A stretch of 9,833 bases of DNA, taken from the NCBI GenBank assembly GCA_019137115.1, contig JAGVSV010000294.1, positions 1 through 9,833 on the forward strand. The letters run 5' to 3'. Position numbers and translations under genes: made by a program. Numbering within the stretch: the first letter of the stretch is position 1; the number at the start of each line of letters is the position of its first letter. The stretch comes from Bacillota bacterium. Lineage in GTDB: Bacteria > Bacillota > Clostridia > Christensenellales > Aristaeellaceae. The notes below the pieces were generated by a model. That model searched no databases. It had not been told where the DNA came from and worked only from the letters and a program-made list of their open reading frames with translations. Of this stretch, positions 6,612 through 9,833 are shown in pieces.

Positions 6612-6641
6612 TGCATAAAACACGTCGCAACCGGGTATAAT
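6612..6641 (+). promoter_or_regulatory. Probable internal promoter for binding protein 2
   Basis: A perfect TATAAT -10 box at 6636-6641 lies in an AT-rich pocket 34 bases before the ATG. No good -35 box is seen; TGCATA at 6612-6617 (18-bp spacer) matches three of six bases. An extra promoter would raise binding-protein levels above those of the permeases, as transporters of this class commonly need. Confidence 0.5.
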
Positions 6642-6674
6642 ACTAGGGACATTAAATACGAAAGGGGACTTTTT

Positions 6675-8231
6675 ATGAAACGCATTGCAACTCTTCTGCT
6701 GGCGCTGCTGATGCTCGTGCCGATGACCGGCGCGCTGGCCGGCGATAAGGAACTGGTGGAGATCAGCATCTCCATGTTCGACCGCGGCGGCATTCCGGGC
6801 GACCAGGGCAGTTACGAGGACAACGTGGTCACCCGCTACATCAACGAGCACATGAACCCGCTGGGCGTGAACATCACCTGGATTTCCGCGCCCCGCAACG
6901 ACGCGCGCGCCAAGTACAACGCCATGATCTCGGCGGGCACCAACCCCGACATCTTCTGGGAGTACAGCCGTCCCTGGATGGACCAGCTGCGCGCCCAGGA
7001 AGTGATCATGCCGCTGGAGGACGCGATTGAAAAGTACTCCGTGGAGTACAAGGAGTACGCCAAAAAGCACGAGGCCATGCTGGCCCCGTTTGTCACCCTG
7101 GAGGACGGCCACATTTATGCCTTCACCAGCCTGCGCAAGCTGACCGAGCTGCCCGTGGCCGGCATCTGGTACCGCAAGGACATCCTGGACGCCCAGAGCA
7201 TCGCCGTGCCCACCACCTTTGACGAGCTGCTGGACGCAGCCCGCAAGATCAAGGCCAATGACCCGTCCAGCACCCCGATCGCCGGCAGCCTGCACTATTA
7301 CAACACTGTGATGGGCATCTATGGCATCGGCAGTGAGGAAGTGCTGGTGGATGGCGAGCTGGTGCCGCGCTCCCGCTCCGACCGCTACGCGGCCGGTATG
7401 CAGGCCCTGCGCACGCTGTTCCAGGAAGGCCTGGTCGACCCGGAATACATCACTGACGAAAGCATGACCCGCCAGAACCAGCTGTGGACATCCGGCAAGG
7501 CCGCGTTCTCGTTCTCAGGCTGGAACGTCCCCACCGGCACCCAGGAGCTGATGGAGACCGTGCCCGGCGCCGATCCCTACCCGCTGCCCAACGTGGCCAG
7601 CGAGTTTGGCACCTTCTTCCTGACCCCGCAGGCTCCGGCGCGCATCTACACGATGTTCACCAAGGACATGACTGAGGAGAAGGTGGAAGCCGGCATCAAG
7701 TACATCGACTGGCTGCTGCGGGATGACAACTGGTCCACCATCGTCTTTGGCCAGGAAGGCGCCCAGTATAACATGGTCAATGGTTTCCGCGAGGGCATCC
7801 CGGGCGCGCCGGTGTGGGCGGGCAACGAGTACTCGCTGGTCACCAACGCCACCTACCAGCCCGGCGAGATCGCCGCAAGCGACAAGACCAACTACAAGGT
7901 GCTGTCGGAGCGGTACGAGGCCAACATCAAGAACATGTTCTCGCACCCGATCTCCAACACGCTGCCGTATGACTATTCCTCCAACGACTACGCTACGCTG
8001 ACCAGCAACTTCTCGCCCATGCGCTCCGACATTGAAACGCAGATCATCACCAACCCCAGCTACACGGTGGAGCAGGGCGTCAAGGAAATTGACGACGCCT
8101 GGAAGTCCCTGGGCGGCGATGAGATTTGGGCCAAGAAGATCGAATGGTACAAGGCCAACGAGCAGATGTACATGGACTTCCGCCAGGCCTGGATCGACTG
8201 GATGGTCGGCATGGCCAACGAAATTCCGTAA
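6675..8231 (+). CDS. Extracellular solute-binding protein (LipO/AlgQ-like, CUT1), system 2
   Basis: Substrate receptor of the second importer, 518 residues. A Sec signal (MKRIATLLLALLMLVPMTGALA) is probably cleaved after ALA at residue 22; there is no lipobox cysteine. The mature protein begins with the family pattern SMFDRGGIPG followed by an ED-N motif, and has ISAGTNPDIFWEYS, LEDGHIYAF and WYRKDILD, then PTTFDELLDAARKI. It lacks the Asp/Asn-rich calcium-type loop seen in the first binding protein and differs from it over most of its length, so the two systems probably bind different sugars. AAAGGGG at 6661-6667 precedes the ATG by 7 bases. It is followed after 114 bases by a heparinase II/III-type gene, suggesting a uronate-containing oligosaccharide ligand (inference from context). 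Confidence 0.93.
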   Translation: MKRIATLLLALLMLVPMTGALAGDKELVEISISMFDRGGIPGDQGSYEDNVVTRYINEHMNPLGVNITWISAPRNDARAKYNAMISAGTNPDIFWEYSRPWMDQLRAQEVIMPLEDAIEKYSVEYKEYAKKHEAMLAPFVTLEDGHIYAFTSLRKLTELPVAGIWYRKDILDAQSIAVPTTFDELLDAARKIKANDPSSTPIAGSLHYYNTVMGIYGIGSEEVLVDGELVPRSRSDRYAAGMQALRTLFQEGLVDPEYITDESMTRQNQLWTSGKAAFSFSGWNVPTGTQELMETVPGADPYPLPNVASEFGTFFLTPQAPARIYTMFTKDMTEEKVEAGIKYIDWLLRDDNWSTIVFGQEGAQYNMVNGFREGIPGAPVWAGNEYSLVTNATYQPGEIAASDKTNYKVLSERYEANIKNMFSHPISNTLPYDYSSNDYATLTSNFSPMRSDIETQIITNPSYTVEQGVKEIDDAWKSLGGDEIWAKKIEWYKANEQMYMDFRQAWIDWMVGMANEIP

Positions 8232-8251
8232 TACGCAATCAAGTCAACCCA

Positions 8252-8272
8252 CGGGCGAGCCGCCTTCGCCCG
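8252..8272 (+). terminator. Hairpin after binding protein 2, no T run
   Basis: Perfect 7-bp stem CGGGCGA / TCGCCCG with a 7-base loop, 20 bases after the stop codon. No T run follows, so it is more likely an mRNA-stabilising or attenuating hairpin than a true terminator. A second weaker stem, GCGGC (8300-8304) with GCCGC (8313-8317), lies further along the same gap. The layout parallels the hairpins after binding protein 1. Confidence 0.4.
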
Positions 8273-8327
8273 GTCCTCACGCAAGGAGGGCCAGCGGGGG
8301 CGGCTCCCTTTTGCCGCAAACATGGTA

Positions 8328-8334
8328 GAGAGGA
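8328..8334 (+). promoter_or_regulatory. Ribosome binding site of the heparinase-like gene
   Basis: GAGAGGA lies 11 bases before ATG 8346, a slightly long spacing. The in-frame ATG at 8322 has no ribosome site before it and overlaps this one, so 8346 is preferred. Confidence 0.55.
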
Positions 8335-8345
8335 CTTTTTTACGC

Positions 8346-9833
8346 ATGATACGCGACGCCCAGGCCATCCGGCATGACCTTGAAACCCAACCGGCGCTGA
8401 AAGAACTGTACGACAAACGGCACGAGCTGGCCGAATACTGGCGCACTCACTTTTACGACAGCCCCGACCTGGTGGCTGGCTGGGGCCATCACGCGGTGTG
8501 CCCCACCTGCACCGAGCCGCTGATTTACAACCGGGAAAGCCCCGACCGTCACGTTTGCTCCCATTGCGGGGAGGCGCACAACTCCCAGGACATCAGGGAA
8601 GCCTGGAACGCCAACCGGCGGCACGACATCCTGTCGGGGCTCAACGCCGCGGCGCTGGTATATCATGTGGAGGGCGGGGCGCACTGGCAGGCGTTTGTGC
8701 TGGACACGCTGACCTGGTACGCGGATCATTACGAGCAGTTTGCCGAGCACGGCCGCTGGGTAGGCTTGGGCAAGTTTGGCGGCCACACGCTGGACGAAGC
8801 CATCATAGGCTTAAGCGCGCTGAAAGCCATCATGGTAGCCCAGGTCGATCCCATGGGCGAGCGTGCCCAGCACATCAAGCGCAAGCTGTTCGTGCCCATG
8901 GCGCGGCTGATCCTGTCCCAGCCCACCAACCTGATGAACATCTCGCTCTGGCATGCCGCGTTCGCCACCGGCGTGGGCGTGTATTACCGCGATGTCGCGT
9001 TCCTGTACCCGATGTGGAAGCCGCACCGCGTGGGTTCCAGCGATCCGTTTGATTTTACGCGCCTGACCGAAATGAACGGCGCCCGGCTGCTGATGGAAAA
9101 CATCACGCCGGATGGCCTCTGGCGCGAAAATTCGATCAGTTACCACTATTACGCGCTGTCGGCGGCGATGGAGTTCTATGCGTTTTTGAGGGTAGCGGAT
9201 TTCTATGAGGACGGCACCTGGGACGTGCGCGTGCTGCCGCTGATCAAGGATCCGCAGATCCGGCAGGTCATGGCGCAGGCGTTTCTGGGTCCGCTCCAAC
9301 TGCTGTACCCCAACGGGGACATGCCGGCCACCAGCGACGGCTGGAAGTATTCCCTTGCGAAAGTGGCGGGCATGTACGTGCGCGCGTACTATCTGCTGGA
9401 TGACATTCCGGCGGCCGATCGAGACAAGCTGGCCGCCGTCATCCATGCCAATGGCACCCCCGCGCCCAGCCTGGACGCGCTGCTGTACGGCGTGCCCGAA
9501 AACCCCGGCATCAACCTGTACACACAGGCGTCCGTGCACCTGACGCACAACAAGATGGCCATGCTGCGCGACGGCGACACGCACGTGTTTCTGAAGTACG
9601 GCAACCTGTGCGCCGGGCACTCCCATCCTGACGCGCTGGAGCTGTCCATATTCCCGGTGTCGGTGGACCCCGGCTCCCTCAGCTATGGTGTGCCCATCCA
9701 CGGCGAATACTTTTATGTGGGCGGCAGCCATTCCACGTTCATGGTGGATGGCGCAGGGCAGTACAACGGCGCCTGCGGAACGGCCACCATGGACGGCGAC
9801 GGCATGGGCATCACCGCCAGCATCGATAACGCC
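8346..9833 (+). CDS. Heparinase II/III family protein with N-terminal Zn-ribbon (3' end cut off)
   Basis: Probable polysaccharide lyase of the heparinase II/III superfamily, which cleaves uronic-acid-containing chains by beta-elimination. 496 residues are visible and the frame is open at the window edge; relatives usually have about 600-700. Two CxxC pairs (C52/C55 and C71/C74, the second in CSHCG) form a Zn-ribbon seen in many cytoplasmic Firmicute members. An alpha-helical region follows, with LWHAAFA (H203, possible catalytic His) and WRENSISYHYYAL (Y266 or Y268, expected catalytic Tyr). The beta-sandwich part has the signature KYGNLCAGHSHPDALEL (H425 and H427) followed by DPGSLSYG. No signal peptide is visible, so it works inside the cell on imported oligosaccharides. 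It is the last gene seen in the operon of transport system 2. PL15-, PL12- or PL21-like specificity cannot be told apart here, and some relatives have no proven activity. Confidence 0.88.
   Translation, partial: MIRDAQAIRHDLETQPALKELYDKRHELAEYWRTHFYDSPDLVAGWGHHAVCPTCTEPLIYNRESPDRHVCSHCGEAHNSQDIREAWNANRRHDILSGLNAAALVYHVEGGAHWQAFVLDTLTWYADHYEQFAEHGRWVGLGKFGGHTLDEAIIGLSALKAIMVAQVDPMGERAQHIKRKLFVPMARLILSQPTNLMNISLWHAAFATGVGVYYRDVAFLYPMWKPHRVGSSDPFDFTRLTEMNGARLLMENITPDGLWRENSISYHYYALSAAMEFYAFLRVADFYEDGTWDVRVLPLIKDPQIRQVMAQAFLGPLQLLYPNGDMPATSDGWKYSLAKVAGMYVRAYYLLDDIPAADRDKLAAVIHANGTPAPSLDALLYGVPENPGINLYTQASVHLTHNKMAMLRDGDTHVFLKYGNLCAGHSHPDALELSIFPVSVDPGSLSYGVPIHGEYFYVGGSHSTFMVDGAGQYNGACGTATMDGDGMGITASIDNA

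Noticed and set aside
6611..6640. Nine-codon leader peptide starting at CTG after the orphan ribosome site
   Set aside because: CTG starts are rare, the peptide has no regulatory codon run or attenuator hairpin, and the frame overlaps the -10 box.

Overview
The window looks like part of a glycan-utilisation region from a GC-rich Firmicute, most likely of class Clostridia. The composition is roughly 60% GC by eye. The support for Firmicutes is strong AAAGGAG-type ribosome sites in front of nearly every gene, CUT1 transporters of the LplB/LplC(YtcP) type, and a Zn-ribbon form of heparinase II/III protein. A gut Christensenellales-like genome is my best guess, but nothing here proves the taxon. 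All genes are on the + strand. There is no stretch over 300 bases without a gene, and no tRNA, rRNA, CRISPR array or insertion sequence was seen.

Region A (1-4527) is the tail of one transport and catabolism operon. It holds an LplC-type sugar permease (start cut off by the window), a secreted solute-binding protein, two back-to-back GC-rich hairpins, a cytoplasmic GH29 alpha-L-fucosidase, and a broken S1-type sulfatase. The sulfatase keeps only its first ~39 and last ~120 residues. The middle, including the active-site Cys/Ser motif, is gone and the two halves are in different frames.

Region B (4528-9833) is a second, similarly ordered operon. A clear sigma-A promoter (TTGACG, 17 bp, TATGAT) lies in the gap after the sulfatase remnant. 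A leader of about 95 bases with a GC-rich hairpin follows, then an LplB permease (TTG start preferred), an LplC permease, a second solute-binding protein with its own probable promoter, and a heparinase II/III-type protein that runs off the right edge.

Taken together, each binding protein would capture an oligosaccharide outside the cell and pass it to its permease pair. The ATPase is not encoded here and is presumably a shared MsmX/UgpC-like subunit. The enzymes lack signal peptides and so act inside: the fucosidase removes alpha-L-fucose, the sulfatase once removed sulfate, and the heparinase-like protein probably cleaves uronate-containing oligosaccharides by beta-elimination. This suggests feeding on fucosylated, formerly sulfated, uronate-containing glycans such as mucin, glycosaminoglycan, fucoidan or plant material; which one cannot be read from sequence. 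I see no wholly new system. The most notable points are the internally deleted sulfatase, the hairpin-spaced operon layout, and the start-site ambiguity at the second promoter.
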